Shown piece after piece: positions 39,101-54,100 of a stretch of DNA of 64,000 nucleotides (positions are counted from its first letter, which is position 1; the number at the start of each line of letters is the position of its first letter). Source of the DNA: Ricordea florida (lineage: Eukaryota; Cnidaria; Anthozoa; Corallimorpharia; Ricordeidae); assembly GCA_949710005.1 (NCBI GenBank), contig OX453274.1, positions 9,509,717 through 9,573,716 of the forward strand, in the 5' to 3' direction. The translations under genes and the position numbers were made by a program. The notes below the pieces were generated by a model that did not search any database, was not told where the DNA came from, and was given only the letters and a program-made list of their open reading frames with translations.

Positions 39101-42100
39101 GGTGCCTTTTAACGAACATAATTAAAAACTCAACTTATGTTGCTTTTAAAGACACTTATTTTTCTTGATGAGACTCTATTTTCGTCACATCGAAGTTTAA
39201 AGTGGATTTTCTTGATTGCGCAATTTCACATCAGCAGCCCTAGTGGCAAAAAGGATGTATTTGCTTAAAGTTCTGTGAAATTTCAGGGAATTTTTGTTTG
39301 GATTCAGTACTATGTGTTTAACGTAAAAACCCTAAGAATCTGAAGTTACATCACATTTATTAGATGCTTGTATTTGTTTACACTTAAGAAAATACCACGA
39401 GTTTGAAAAAGTGGTAGTTTTGTGATGGTTGGGTACAAACAATTAAGGTTTTTCGAGGTTTGTAGCACAAAACTATCTTTCTGGGTCGTTTTGACAGTAA
39501 TCTCATGTTCCTGGGACCTATAGGTATTTAGATATCCTTTTTGTAAGAAAATAGAGGATATTACACGGTGGCAAGAGCTTATTAATTTTATTTTCATTTT
39601 TATTTTTTATTTTGTTTTCTTGTTCTTGTCACGAGGACATAAAATTCATATATTTGAGCTAACTTGCAATTTTCTTTTTATTATATAGACAAACACACAT
39701 CAACTTACAGCATTCCTCGTTCTCCCAAACTTCCACTCGTGTTTCTATTAAACAATTAGATTATGAGCTCGAGATTTCTATCGCGTGATAGTTGACGAGG
39801 GCGCAGCCCGAGTCAACTATCACGCTTAGAAATCGAGTTCGCGGAATATTTGTGCTCATTTCGCGGGTTATTTGTATAATATTCAATGTAGTCGGATAAT
39901 TAGTTGCCAACATGTCAATCAAATATGTCAAAAACATGAGTTTGACATAACCTTTCCATCCGTGCATTAAGGCTTAGGTAAGGAATAACACAAAAAAGAA
40001 TTCAAATTTTGAGTGGAGGACCACCTTAATATAAGAAGTCTGTGTTGTCTTTATATTCTCCATACAAATTTCGTCAAGTTCTTACCATGCTTGTCGTGCC
40101 GAATCCCAGGTATGTTGCATATTTTTTCAGTGCAGCACGCTTAGGGAACACGTTTTCATTGTACCTTGCTAACAAATCTCAGCATGATAACACTTCATGT
40201 TAACCTTCAGGTGAACTGCAGAAGAAAATTTAATACGTGACGGATCGTCGCAGCGATGCTTGCAACTTAAGCAGTCGCAAAGATAAGACCCGAAAAAACA
40301 ACCTCGTCCCCAGGGCTTTTCCCTTTGAAATTGGGATAGGCGGGAAAAGACCCTGGCATCGGCTGGTCACGTGATCCCAAACACCCAAAAATTCTGGGTG
40401 TAATAAATTACGATGTGACGACCGTGTGAAATAATTTTCAAGTAACATGGCGGAATCGCGAGATAACTTATCGGTAATCAGTCGCCTTGGAATAGCTCTA
40501 AACCGATGTAACTTTCCTTCCTTTTGTTTAAAGCCACTTCAGGTGAAGTGCTTCGAGTATTTACTGAAAGGATATGATATTATTGCCGTTCTGCCTACTG
40601 GTTTCGGCAAATCGCTCCTGTTTCAGCTTTTGCCAAATTTTTTGCCTGTGAAGGCAGTCAAGAATATTGTCATCGTTGTTTGTCCTCTGAACTCCATTAT
40701 CGAGGACCAACTTAAAGTGTTAGAAGAGAGAGGAGTCACCGCTGATGTTCTCCAACTGACCAGTGATTATCGAGAGGGTATAGAGAGTCTCTTCAATCCA
40801 AATGACAACGACGAAACCGTGAACGTGGCAAAGCTAAATAGTCCATCCAAGAATCTCCTCAGTGGAGATGTCCAGATAGTATTTGCCCATCCAGAGTCCC
40901 TTTTGAGCAAAGAAGGACGAGAGCTGATGAAAGGCAACGTCTTCAAAAAAAATGTGGCTGCATGTGTAGTCGATGAAGCTCACTGTGTTGAAATTTGGTG
41001 AGGACTTTTCAACTGATCACGATAATTCTGATAACATTTTTGTTTAGTTCCAGGTTATCAGACACAATATTTGTTGTCCCCTGATAATATACATGGCGGT
41101 ACAGCTCTTTTCTCACATTTACATTTTTTGTTTATTTCAGGGGTGAAGAATTTAGAACTGATTTCAAGAACCTATCTGCTTTAAAGGCCTTTTTCCCTGC
41201 TGTTCCAATCATGGCCCTTACTGCAACTGCACCGCCACATTTGCTCACAAATTTGAAACAGAGTTTATCATTGCAAAACGATTGTAAAGTTGTTGCTGCA
41301 AACCCAAACCGCTCAAATATTTATTACGACAAGAAGATGAGGATGAGTAACCACCATGGGTACGAAAGCTATGACAACATTGTCATCCCAATTGCAAATG
41401 AATTGGCCCTGCAAAGGGAAAAGTATCCCATGACCATCATTTACCTGAAACTGAAGTACTGTGGTTATGTGTATGGCTTGTTTGAACAAAGCTTACAAGA
41501 TAAACAATTTGTGGGCAACACAAAAGATCCAGCTGCGAGGCTGTTTGCACAGTTTCATGCTCCTCAAACAAAACGAATGAAAAAATGCCTTATAGCAGAA
41601 CTAAAAAAAGAAAATTCAAGGATAAGGGTGTTATTTGCAACATCAGCACTTGGAATGGGAGTTAATGTACCTAATGTGGAACATGTTGTACACATCACAC
41701 CACCAAGCAACATTGAGTTCTATGTGCAGGAGACTGGACGTGCTGGCCGAACAGGAGCCCCATCTAGAGCCACACTGTATTACAATAACTCTGACATTAC
41801 CAAAAACAAGCATGTTCAAGATCCAATGAGGGAATACTGCAAATCCCAAACTACTTGTCTTCGCAAGCTCATTTTGGAGTATTTGGGATTTCCACATGCC
41901 ACTGTTAATCAGGAGAGATGTTGCTGTGTTTGTGATGCAAGATGTACCAATGTTGTGGACAAATTGCCCAGTAGAGTTAAACATAAAGTGAGAACCCTGC
42001 CAACTGAAAATAAAGCTGTGCTTGAAGAACTTATTTTCAGTGAACTAAATGAGTTTGAGGCTCAAACAAGTTTACCTGGTGAGATGCTCTTCAGTTTCTC

Positions 42101-45100
42101 TCATGAAGAAAATGCTCTTCAAAAGATCATGGAAGGAATTGACTACATTGAGACAGAGTCAGACCTTCTTGATGATTACAAAATATGGGATGAGACCTGT
42201 TCATCAAAGATTTTTTTCCTTCATAAGCAAATATGCTCCACTGATTGAAGACAATACCAGTCACACTTAACATGACTGAGCTTTGTGCCTCTTTAAGACT
42301 GTTCACATTTTATTATGGTTAGTTTTACATGTCCTTGTTGGCTGACATGTCACTGAAGATCAAATGATTCTGCAAGCATACTAAAATGTAATGGCAATGG
42401 CCAAAATTAGATAAATTAATCAGTTACTGTCATTATTTCTTTTACATCTAGTAACTTTGCCACTTGATTCTAGGCTCTAAGAAAAATTGAAGAGAGTTAC
42501 AGCTCTAGATACCTTATGTAATACAGGGTGACTAGCCACTAGTTTTGAGAAACTAAGATTTCATTGTTGCCCAAGGTCAACAGAAGTCACAGAGGCCTGC
42601 TGTGCACTTTTAATGCACAACCCTGTATATAGTCATTTTTGTGCTAACAGTATCTTGTATCTTCTTAACATCACACCAACTCACATGGAAGTTATGATAA
42701 TATTTTCTGAATCAATACAAATTATTTTCCAGTAAACCAGTGATAATAGGGAAGGTTGTTACCCAATATCCTGAGCCAGTGGCTCATGGTCAAAGAAAAA
42801 GAAGATTTGTCAATCATAAAAGAAATTCCCAGTCAATTTAATTTCTTGCTTCAGAAACCAGCTAAGTTCAACTATTGACCTATGTGATGTCTTATTAACA
42901 GCAAATCGTGCAAATCATAGTAAACTGATTCAAAATAGAAGAGATAAGAAAAAGATGTTATTTAAGAACCATGATTGTAAGGGCTCTGCTGTACATTTTG
43001 ACTTCTAACTGTTAGGCTGTGTATGCTATAAAGTACCCATAACATTACTTTTATACAAATATACACTATAGTCTAATACCAAAATTTTCTTTTAAGTTTT
43101 TTTAACATCAGGTGATATTTTAAGTAAGGGAAAAGAACCTGTTCCTCTCCTGTATCATCCTTATTGTCCAAGAATTCAAACATGCCCACAGTTTTTTTTA
43201 AAAACAAGGCAAAGCTTTTATGAGTGCCTGCATGTGAAGAACCACAGAACTTAAATATTACATCAGCTGCACATCAGTGTCAAGAGCATATTACATGCTA
43301 TGGCATCATCCTCAGTGGTATAATTTAACATTTTCTGTGACTGACAAAAGTTGTCTTGACTTACATGCAATGAAAATCACTATATTCTCCCCACCGAAAT
43401 GTTTATATTTTTTGCCATTTCAGCGAGAAATGCTATTCTACATCATCACAGGATTCAAAGTAGTACAACATAATTTTGGTTGAATCAGACAGATTTTGTC
43501 TTGCATTTCCTATCTTAAGTGTCATAGAAACAACCCCAAACTTGTTTTCATGAAGCATGGTGGCCTTGTGGTTTGTGAGCTTGACTCCAAATATACTGGA
43601 CTGGTTTTGACCCTGAGGCAAAGCCATTGGGTTGACAATCTCACAGAGCCTCTCTCCACCCAGGTGTATAAATGGGTATTGAGGGTTTTCAAGCTGCAGG
43701 GTAGCCATGTGATTGATTACCATCCCATCCTGGGGGTGAGTATAAATGTTTGCTTTTTTTTTCAGGCTATTGAAACTGGATGTAGACTCCAGCCTGATGT
43801 GCTACTTGGCTCATGTACAGACTTAACCATAATAATTGGTTATTTCCAATGGCATTTAATATTAATATATATATTTTTAGCCACTACCACAGGAATTTGA
43901 ATGGCTCTCAGTAGTTGGGAAGGAGTAAACAAGGGCGAGAAAGAGAGAAAAAAAAAAAAGAAGACTAAGGCAAAACAGGCTAAAATTTGAACCAGATTAT
44001 GACCATTAACATGCTGCTAATTACAGCCCTGTAAATATTTCTTGAAAACTTAAATTGCTAGTTTTTCTGAAAGTTGTAACTTTAGTTTCTGTATGAAAGT
44101 TCTTGCTTATGCTTATCAAGCCAGTGATGGAATTCAACAATTTTCAAGTACCTAAGGGGGCATCGTTTGATGTCAGGAAAGCTGCCATGGCATCTTCCAG
44201 GCACTTTTTGGAAAGGATCCAATTGAACAAGATCTTCAACCATCTCCTTTTCGTCTTTGAAAGAATCCCGAGTGGTATGTTGAACAGAAGACCGGTAAAT
44301 TCCAGCAGAAGCATCAAATTGTTCCTTAACCTCTGTGATGCCATTTGTAGCCTTGCAAACTTTACTGATTGACTGGAATGTCTTGTTGGGCCCCATTCTC
44401 TGGACAACAGACTTGCTCAGTCGATTGAAGATTTCCTGTGCCATGTCATCTTCCATGTTGTTTCCAGCACCACCCCTCCAGTTGACAAAGAAACCCCATT
44501 TGAATTCCTCTGACATACGTGGTGTTAACATGCATTCCATTTGAGCGATGCTTACAAACATTTCAAGGGCATACTTGCTGTAAGCACCCATTGATTTAAA
44601 AACAGACAGCAGCAACTTCTGATTTATGAGGTTTCTTTCACCATCTGCCTCTGCTGCAGTGTCTTTCAGTTGCAAAATTAGGATGGTGAGAAAGATGTAG
44701 CATAGGGCATAATTGGAGACATAATCCTCCTCCTCCCCATTTGTAGTGGCATTTTTTTGCAAAAGATACTCATCAATAAAGTTTTGAAAAACACTGTCAA
44801 AATATCTTTTCTTGTCTTCTTCAGTTTGATGCGCAATGTTTGAAGGGAACTTGTTGTGGGATGGAACATCCTCGAGACTTGCCATTCCAAAGAAACTAAG
44901 AGCTGCAGTGACAATGTAAGCTCGGCCAACACTAAGAAATAGTTCCTCACTCCCTTCAAACGAATCCAGTACTTTGGCTGGGGTGGCATTCCGGCGATTA
45001 AATTTTTCTCTAAAGTATTTCAGAGTTCCAATTTGGTTAACTGATTCTGCCTTGCACAGGAACGCATAAGAGTACTGCAGCAATGAAGCTTTTGTGTGCC

Positions 45101-48100
45101 ACATGACTGGCTTAAATGGGGAGCAATGCTCAAAACGATCTGATGGAGTGTGGGAGCCTGAAAGCAGATCTTTAGCACCAGCAAATCTAACTCGGGTCAA
45201 CTGGTCACCAGCAAAAACTACCTTCATTTCCCTCATAGGATCATCAGGTGAATCCTCCTTGTGAGCATTTGTTTGGCCAGGTGCTGCTGATCCCTCTGGT
45301 ACTTCAGGGTTGACAACATGAGGTACTTCATCAAGTAAGCCTGCTTTGACATAAATCTCTGCAATCCACTGCTCGTAAGATCTCAAAATGCTGACACAAT
45401 CTTCATATTTAGCTTCATTGGCATTAAGAAGTGGCAAGCTCACAATGGTGGATTTTTGAGCCATTTCTTCACTGTAAACATGAGGAATATGTGTAGGGAT
45501 GACTGACTTCAGCCACTTGAACTTTGGGAAAAAGTCAACAATTATCCTTCCTGTTAGAACCTTTGCACAGTTTATATACACTTTCCACTCATTAACATTT
45601 AATGAGAAATGGTGGCGTGGAAAATTTACAATGTCCCCCTTAGGATGCACATTAAGCAAGTGTGAAAAGTTGACCCGGTTTTCAATAAGGTTGGATGCAA
45701 ATAAATGAAGATCTTCATTCTGCACATCCTTTCTCATATGGCCCTTTAGGACTTTCAAGTCCCAGTTATCTCCAGTGCCACGGAAAACAGAACCACCCTT
45801 TACTTTCTGAACAACTTTGTCTGCAAAGTGCCCACCAAGAAGTTTCAATAGAATGTCCCGTCTTCCATGGGAGAGACAAACACCAAGCTTGTTCCGTCGC
45901 TCCTGCAGCTGAGTTAAAAAAAGAAACTAAAATTAGAGTATTCTCAGACTGGGAGTTTTTCCTTGAGAAATGTCATTACATGTCCTATTTATTTTTAAAA
46001 TCATTTACTCATTTTATGCAAATTTTCTATAGGCAGGTTTCCGAGCTTAGCTCTGAACCTTCAAATGTAATAAAGGTCTACCAACTTAAGACCAAAATTA
46101 CTTTGCATCAGGTACCAACACTCAGGGTTAGTTTTGAATGAGGTCATTATGATCTTTTTCAATAAAAATATTCACATAAATTTCTACTAGAAATTCTTAT
46201 TTCTACTTGAAAGCTGATGCAGCCTACTAATGCTAAAAATGTAAACTATATGTGGCTTAATAACCTCAAAAATCGATTCAAGTATGTATTTTGTTAACAA
46301 ACAAGTATCAAAATTCATAACATGTGATTCTTTCAGGCAATAGCTTGCACCTACAGTTACATGTATAATTCACTGGATTACAGATCATGAAGGGACCCAG
46401 CTCTGCAATTATTTGATCGAAATTGTCAGTCCTGTACTTCAGGTATTTTAGAAAAAAGTCAGCTAAAACTGACTTAAGCTTACGAGAGTGAAACTAGTTA
46501 GCTCATAAGAGAGATGCTCACCTTCTTGGTACATCCACCCTCTATAATTAAAACTGTGTTTACGCGCTTCAAGAGACTTAGTTCGTGCCATCTTTCGCTC
46601 ATAAGAATCGAGTAAATGAAGCCATATTTTACTCGTAAATCAGCAGATGTACAGCTTCTCCCACAGACAGCATTCAGGATATCAACGACAAAGGGAATGT
46701 TGCTTTCTATTTCATTCCAAACACTGTCAAAGTTGAAATCCTTTAAGCTATCGTAGCTGTGGCCATACAACACAGAGCCATCCAAACGTCTGCACAGCTT
46801 CTGACAGGCCGTGTTGATCTCCTCGCTGATGAGCAATCTTAGCGAAGAAAGCACTTTTGGGCAATGTTCTCTTATAATTTCTGCCACATAGGAGGCCGGC
46901 TTTGAATTCAATGTTCCAATAATTTGGTTGTCGTTTACTTGGAGCTCATGGTCACAAACAACTTTAGGTAGCGTGTTTGAATCTTCGACCTCTTCGGCAT
47001 TGTTGAACCCAAGTGCAGACGAATTTTCCTCTTCCATTGATTCCTCATTGTCACCATCGTTAGACTGGACCAGTTTATGTCCGAACATAAGTTGTTTTGC
47101 AGAGATTTTTCCGAGGATCTCGGTAGCTGCGCGCTTTGAGGGTTGTTTACAAGTTGGCGATAATTCCGTGCAACGCTTCACCGAACAGCTTTGTTCCTGT
47201 ACAAGTTCACTTTGAATATCTGCACTCTTTTGTTTGAAGTCGCTGACCTTGAAAACAAATGCTTCACACTTCCTGCAGACTAACTTTGGAAGGCAATCAG
47301 ACTCGCTTATAGTAATTCCACAGACATGATGAATTTTCGCAAGAAGGTTTTTTTCGATGCCGCTTTTGCCTAAAATCCGAAGCATGTGACGGCTTTCATA
47401 CGCACCACCACAGAGGCGACACACCGGATTTCGAGGATGTAGCTTTTTCGGAGTCGACGGCTCCATACAAGAGATTTTTAACACAGAAAACGTATTCGAT
47501 TGTACAGACTTGATTGATTACTTCCCAACACTAGCGTCACCAGCCCGCCGAAATTACTATGACTTTTTGTATTTTTGCGGGGAATTCCAACCACCAATAA
47601 CAATTGGAGAGGTTGCATAAATTAGAGCCTTGGAATATTTATGAAGGATCACGTGACCAGCCGATGCCAGGGTCTTTTCCCGCCTATCCCAATTTCAAAG
47701 GGAAAAGCCCTGGGGACGAGGTTGCCGAAAAAATTTTAGGCTTGAACGGGATTCATGAACTCGTGACCTTGCGATAGCAGTGCAATGCTGTATAACTGGT
47801 ATTTTGAATAAAGAAGGATTAAAAAACTATGTGGTTTATTGGTGTTAAAGTAGAACATGAGTCATAAGCCTTCTTCGTTGCTCGCTTTTAAATTTTCCTT
47901 CCGCCCCCCGTCAGTTACGTCATTCCTAAGAGGTGCACCCCTCCCCGCTTCTAAGAAAAATCCTGGATCCGCCTCTGCAACAAGAAGCAAGGTATGAAGA
48001 TGAAACTAATCCTGGGGACCCGTAGTCTCCCTCGCAGCCGTTTCTTGGATGTCACGCAACGTTCGGGTGAACGTTGCGTGACATCCAAGGGGAGACTAGG

Positions 48101-51100
48101 GGACCCGTCCAGTATTTCTAACTCGGACAGTTTCTGTAATCTCCATATTCTGTTGTTGACAGGCATACAACAGAATTGTCCAAGATGTAGTGAAGACACG
48201 TGACCGACGCAGTATATTAGAACGGCATTATCAGAAAGTGAAGGAAGTGTTTGAAGAAACACAAGACTTCAGTGGGACTGACGAACATGAATCACTACTG
48301 GCCCATGCTGAAGAGTGCCTTAGAGATCTTCACAACAATAAATACACGATTCTTATTGCTGGTAAGATATGTATTGCTAATCTTATTATCATTGTTGCGA
48401 TCATTTGGCTTAATCGTACAAAGTCATTTTTCAAGCAAAAGCAGTGCAGGGAAAAACAGTTTACTCAAAACAATGCTGGGTGAATCTATCCTAACAATTC
48501 ATGCAGTGACAAATATTTGTACAGAATCAGTAATTGCAATCTTTGTTTTACAGGCGAAACTAGCGCAGGAAAAAGCAGTTTGATTAACCTACTGCTCGGT
48601 GAATCCATCATGCCGACTCACACATTAGCCACAACATTCACAATCTGTGAAATTTCGTATGGTGAAAGGAAGGAAGCTGATTTATACTTTGCTGATGCTG
48701 AAAGAGGGAAAAAACATTTGTCAGAGGCGGAGTTTGGAAGGCTAAAAGAGTTTATCAGTAAAGACAACAGAGACAAAGAACACTGCGAAAGGATTCAAAT
48801 CAAACTCCCTTTGCCATTCCTTGAGGTAACACTGACTTTTTCTTAGCGCAGCCTTTGTCTCTCTAGAGTATGTTTCAGGGTTTAAGTGTGTCATTTTTAA
48901 CTCGTGGATACGCGAAGCGTATTTGCGAGTTTTTGTGGGGACTCCAATATGCAAATTGTCACTCATTCACTCACTCACTCGCTAGCTCACTCACTCACAC
49001 ACTCACTCACGCACTCCGGTGTAGACACTGTTCGTAATTAGTCGGAAAGAACTCGAGAGCACCGATATGAATACGACAATTGTCGTCACCGAAGTCTGCT
49101 GATCATAGTTCACGCTGAAAGTGCAGAAAGTGTATCGTACGGTGCCAGAGTTTGTGGTGATTTTGTAGCTTAACAGGACGATTGGCGGTCTTCCTAAAAT
49201 CAAAAGGAGTTTGAATGTCTCCAGTTAGGACAATGGCCAACTTGGAGACTGAATTTCATGAGCTTTTGGCTCGGCCAGGCCCTAAACGCGACGAGAGGAT
49301 AACCATTCGCTCTTCCGACGTCGACCGCCCCCAAGAATACAGGCAGTATATGTATTTCTCTTGGCTCAAAAGTGACCTGAAGATGGGAAAATCTCTTGCT
49401 AATGTAGTAAGCTTCGATGAGAACTCATAGAGCGAAATGAGTACTTGAATAAGAAATCATATGAGCGAAATGAGCACTTGTTATTGAACGAAACGACTAC
49501 TGAAAACAGAATAAATTGACGAATTCATGATGTGAAACCGAAGAACTTCTGTGGCCAACCAGGATAAGAAACATCGCATGGAGGACTTTTCTACTGATTT
49601 CAGTGTTAGTATTACAGGAATGGAGTTGGAGAAGTATTGGGACGGTCAAGAAGTATGTCAACGGTTACTTGTAATATTATGGAGGCGCCTGCAGTGACGG
49701 AGAACCATGAAGATTACAATGTAAGAAAGTCAAAGGGTTCGAAAAGAGTAAGTCATATAGAAAATGTATTAAGCGTTGGATTATATACAATACACCAGAA
49801 GCCTTTACCATGAGTTTTTCTATCTATTGATTTCTGCATCTACCTTGAAGTGAACTAGACTGTGTTGAAGTAGACATGTTGGAAAAGAAGGGTTACCTGT
49901 TTTGCTTACTGTTGTGTGACTCATCATATTTACATTGTAAAAACAAGAAGTTATAAGCATGAAAACACAGATGTATTGCTGTGTTAATGAGGGCAAGTGC
50001 GATTAAGTCTTTAAGTGCGACACTGAATATATATGGACTTGCTGTGATCAGTTGTGGTATAGATCATACAAAGTGTAATGATAACAAATACACTAAGTCA
50101 GTGCACCAAACATTTACTAGCTGCATGCATAACTGATAAAACTAGTGTAGAAAATATGGAACGGGTTTGGCCAACCTGCCATTCAAACCAACATGTAAGC
50201 AATGGGCAGTTACCAATCTGTTCTGAGTGTTGTCCAATACATGTGTGTGTGTCTTAAGGTTACCAAAATGTGATTTCCTATGAAACCAGAATTTTTTTTT
50301 ATAATTTTTTATTTTTTTAACTCTTAAGAATAAGTACATGGAATAACAAATAACCTAAACCATACATCTCACGATATATAATTCACGATACAAAAAAAAA
50401 AAAAAACGAAAAAGGAAAACGAGGAGACAAATGTGGAGGACGCCCACCCTAAGAGCTCATGCACAGCAAAAGCCTCTCCCACTTAGTTAAATGTTTCGTT
50501 AATTTGTTCCGCCTTCTTGCTATTTTATGTCCAACTTGGTGAACAGCCTTAACACGCAGATGGATGAACTCTATAGATATGGAATTTGGCTTCAAGCATC
50601 ATGTGATTTACAATATTAAAATCATCTCCTATATTGAAAATTCCAAACAAAATATCCATTAACGAAAAGGGTTGCAATCTAATATTACAATTTCTAAGCC
50701 AAGAACGAAACGTTTTCCAAAACATTTTTGTAATGTTGCAATTAAAAAAGAAATGTTCAATGGATTCTATTTCTGTTTCGCAAAAAGAACAGAAAGGTGA
50801 ATCAATCATTTTTAATCTATACAGCTTCTCATTTGTAAACACTATATTATTAGAATTTTATATTGGAATTCTGTTCTCTATTGTAACAGTGAAAGGTAAA
50901 GAATATATTTCTTTCCAATCAGTTTGTAGTTGATGAAATTTTTCCTGAATTCTTTTTTGTGCGGTTGGAGGGGTTTGTTTTCTACCCTTAAATGCAATGT
51001 AAAGTGATTTGGATGAGACTTTCAAAAGAGCTACCTCAGAGTTATCCATCTTCAGATAAATGACGTCACTGATCTCCGAACAAAAATGTGTTGTACTTTG

Positions 51101-54100
51101 TTTGATGATTTGTTTCCATTCACGAGGGATTGCATCGACAATACTCATTAGCTTAAAACGTTCTAATGGGCACAGATTCAATTGTAACAGGTTTGCACTT
51201 TTTAGAAAAATGCCTGATTCAGAGAGGAGATCACCAACTCTAACGATTCCTTTAAAACCAGTTTCTTTTCCAAAAGCGAGAGCTTTTGAATAACTATGTT
51301 TGTATTGTTCCATATAACGTGATGCACAACATCATCGTATGTCAGTATTGGTGAGTCATTCCAGATCGACCAAACATTCAGGCACTCCTTATAAAATGCA
51401 GGCAGATATACAGGCAATTTTCGAGTGTCAAAATTACACTTAGGAATAAATTTTCCGCCAATTGGGGAAAGGAAATATCGTGACACTGTCTTCCAAGAAC
51501 TGCCGTTTTCTTCATCTACAAATCTTTTTAACACCATTACCCTCTGTGCAAGAATCATTGATTGGATATCTAGCATCTTTAGTCCACCATCCTGGATGTC
51601 ACTGATGAGAGCGGAACGTTTAATTTTGTCATTACCTTTCCAAATGAAACGATAGATTAAACTGTTAATTTCCTTAACCAGATCCTCCGTAATAGCAAAC
51701 AATGCCGCTCTACTTAAGACCTTAGGTACAATAAAGGATTTAACAATTTGTATTCTTCCTAACAATGTGAGCCCTCTCCATTTCCATATATTCATTGTGT
51801 CCTTGATGGATATAAGGACCGAATCAAAGTTGGCTTTCATCCTTGATGGTGTATGATAATCAAACACGATACCCAGGATTTTAATTGATTTCCGTACTTT
51901 GTGAGGATACTTACTTTGATCCAATTGATATTTACCAATGGCAAAGAGTTCAGTTTTCTCATTGTTTACTTGGAGGTTGGGAGAATTTAGCAAAAAGTTG
52001 AAGGGTTGCCAGTAAGTGGTGATATGATGTAGTGTCTCTGAGAAAGCAAGTCATATCATCAGCAAATAATGACAACTTGATTTCTTCGTCATTAATTAAT
52101 ATGCCTTTAACTTCGTTATCTTCTCGAATTCTGCAAGCCAACACTTCAATAGCTAAAATGAATAACAAAGGTGACAAGGGATCACCTTGTCTAACACCAC
52201 ACCGGATGTTGAATAGATCGGTGGTAAAGCCGTTGTTTAGGACACAGCTAAATACGTTAGTATAGAAAGTCTTGATCCATTGAAGAAATTGTTTTCCAAA
52301 GTTAATTTTTTTCAAACTTTTAACAGAAAGGAGTGAAACCAGAATGCCTAAATGGAGGTGGAGAATTATCTCTAATGATAGCAATGTTCTTAATGTACCA
52401 GCTGATGTGAATTCAGTTGTTAACACTCTACCTACACCTATAAATTAACTATAAACTATTCCTACCAAATTGAAAAGAAAATTAAGTTACAAGCACCGGT
52501 ATAAGTTTCAAAGTATTAGACCAAGAAAGTGTTGAAACCAGTGAACTCTTTTAAAATGAGCAGATACTGATAAGTCGAGGAGAAGTGGCTGAATAATATA
52601 TAAATAGCACAGCTATAAGTGAACACAATGATTGGGAAGAGTTTCTAAACTCCATGACTAAACAAATAGATGCACCTTATTCCAAGGAATCTATCGAAGA
52701 ACATGCCAACAAAACTGAGCAGTTGAAGCTTTTATTACTGATTCTAAAAAAAGATGATATCGATGATGGATAGTGTGAAGTCAAGGACTGCCATTCAGGT
52801 GCCTTAGATACTTTTATTATAAGAACCAGATGTCACTGAAAATGTTGAAAAGAGTATTAGTTTTTCTCCAGTTGAAGGAAACAGACCTGGTATTTATGGA
52901 CAAAGAATCTGAATGCATATCATTTCCTACAATTTACTGTTGACAAACCAGAGCTGATAACCAAGAAAGAACAACATCTGTGCATTACAGTACAGTATGC
53001 ATATGGCTAAGGTGGAAGAGTTGCCCAGTCAGTACCTAACATCTTGTACAAATTAAGAAAAATTGCAAATTCATAAGACTGCAAGTATTTCTTTAAAGGG
53101 AAGAAATATACCACTGATGACCTAAAATCAGATTATAATGTAAGTAAACTAATTCAACTTGATGAAGGATTGAGAGTCTTAAGGATTTTAAGATCATCAC
53201 TAGCATACCTTGCAAAAATGCAAGAAAGACGTGTTTGATATGATTCGTCAGCTGGGCAATCCTACATGGGTTTGTTCATTATGAGCTGCAGAATCAAGGT
53301 GGATATTTCTGTTGAAAACATTGAATAGACTTGTAGACAACAAAAACTATAATGATGATAAAATTGACAATGTCATGGCAACAAAAGTCAGACCTTATTC
53401 AGAAGGACCCTGTTACATGTGTTAGAAACTTTGAACACACAGACAGTGAGCAGCAGGATACCAGAACTACATTTGGTTTCGGCTCCATTTACACTTATAC
53501 CCTTATGCTAAATCAATTTTTTTGACAACTGTATGCTTGCCTTCTGCCTTGTAACTGATGCCTAATGTAGTCAAATGATTGGCGTCATGTACTCACTGTA
53601 TGTTTATTCCGAAAAGCTACTCAGCTGCCTGGTCACTTTTATATTGTGATTATAGATTATTAAAATTATCTTCGAAGTTCATTCAATCACAACTATGTGA
53701 AAACACTTCGTTAATTTTAAATTCTTTTTTCTCTCCTCTAACTTCTCTATTTTGTAAACGTATCCACGCGTTCACCGTAGTCCTACTTTGATTCCCCAAT
53801 GAGCAGGGCTATTGCCACGCCCATTCTCAGTTGATATTATAAAGCTGTTTATAACGAAATTGATGGATTATACAACTGAGATAAGATTACAAGTTTCGAC
53901 TTTTGATTTAAGATAACACTAAGAAGGACAAAATTGCATAAATTTTCATCCAAATCCTGTTGTTTATGTGTAGGCTGGTATAACTATTGTTGATAGTCCT
54001 GGAATCGGTGATTCGATGTGTGACAGCAAGAAAGCGTTGGTGTATATGCCTCAAGCCTACGCCTTTGTTTATGTCATAAACAGTTCAAATGCTGGAGGTG

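Larger units (their letters stand above)
36284..40298. other. Intron 1, upstream part
   Basis: No exon was recognised. It holds a ~80-bp direct repeat (36842-36923 and 37579-37657), a TATTACACGGTGGC word near 39559 and the fold-back at 39765-39840. Confidence 0.45.
40299..47724. mobile_element. AcademH-like DNA transposon (7.4 kb) in intron 1
   Basis: Perfect 79-bp inverted ends (40299-40377 and 47646-47724) begin CAACCTCGTCCCCAGGGC. They are flanked by the 9-bp direct repeat CCGAAAAAA (40290-40298 and 47725-47733). Inside are a spliced RecQ-like helicase (plus) and a spliced DUF6589-type transposase (minus), arranged convergently. A helicase-carrying DDE transposon fits the group described as AcademH; the name is from memory. 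Both genes appear intact and the ends are identical, so the copy looks young. Confidence 0.85.

Noticed and set aside
49215-49430. 71-residue ORF in intron 3
   Set aside because: No domain, splice pattern or neighbour supports it; it is probably repeat-derived, so it was not listed as a gene.
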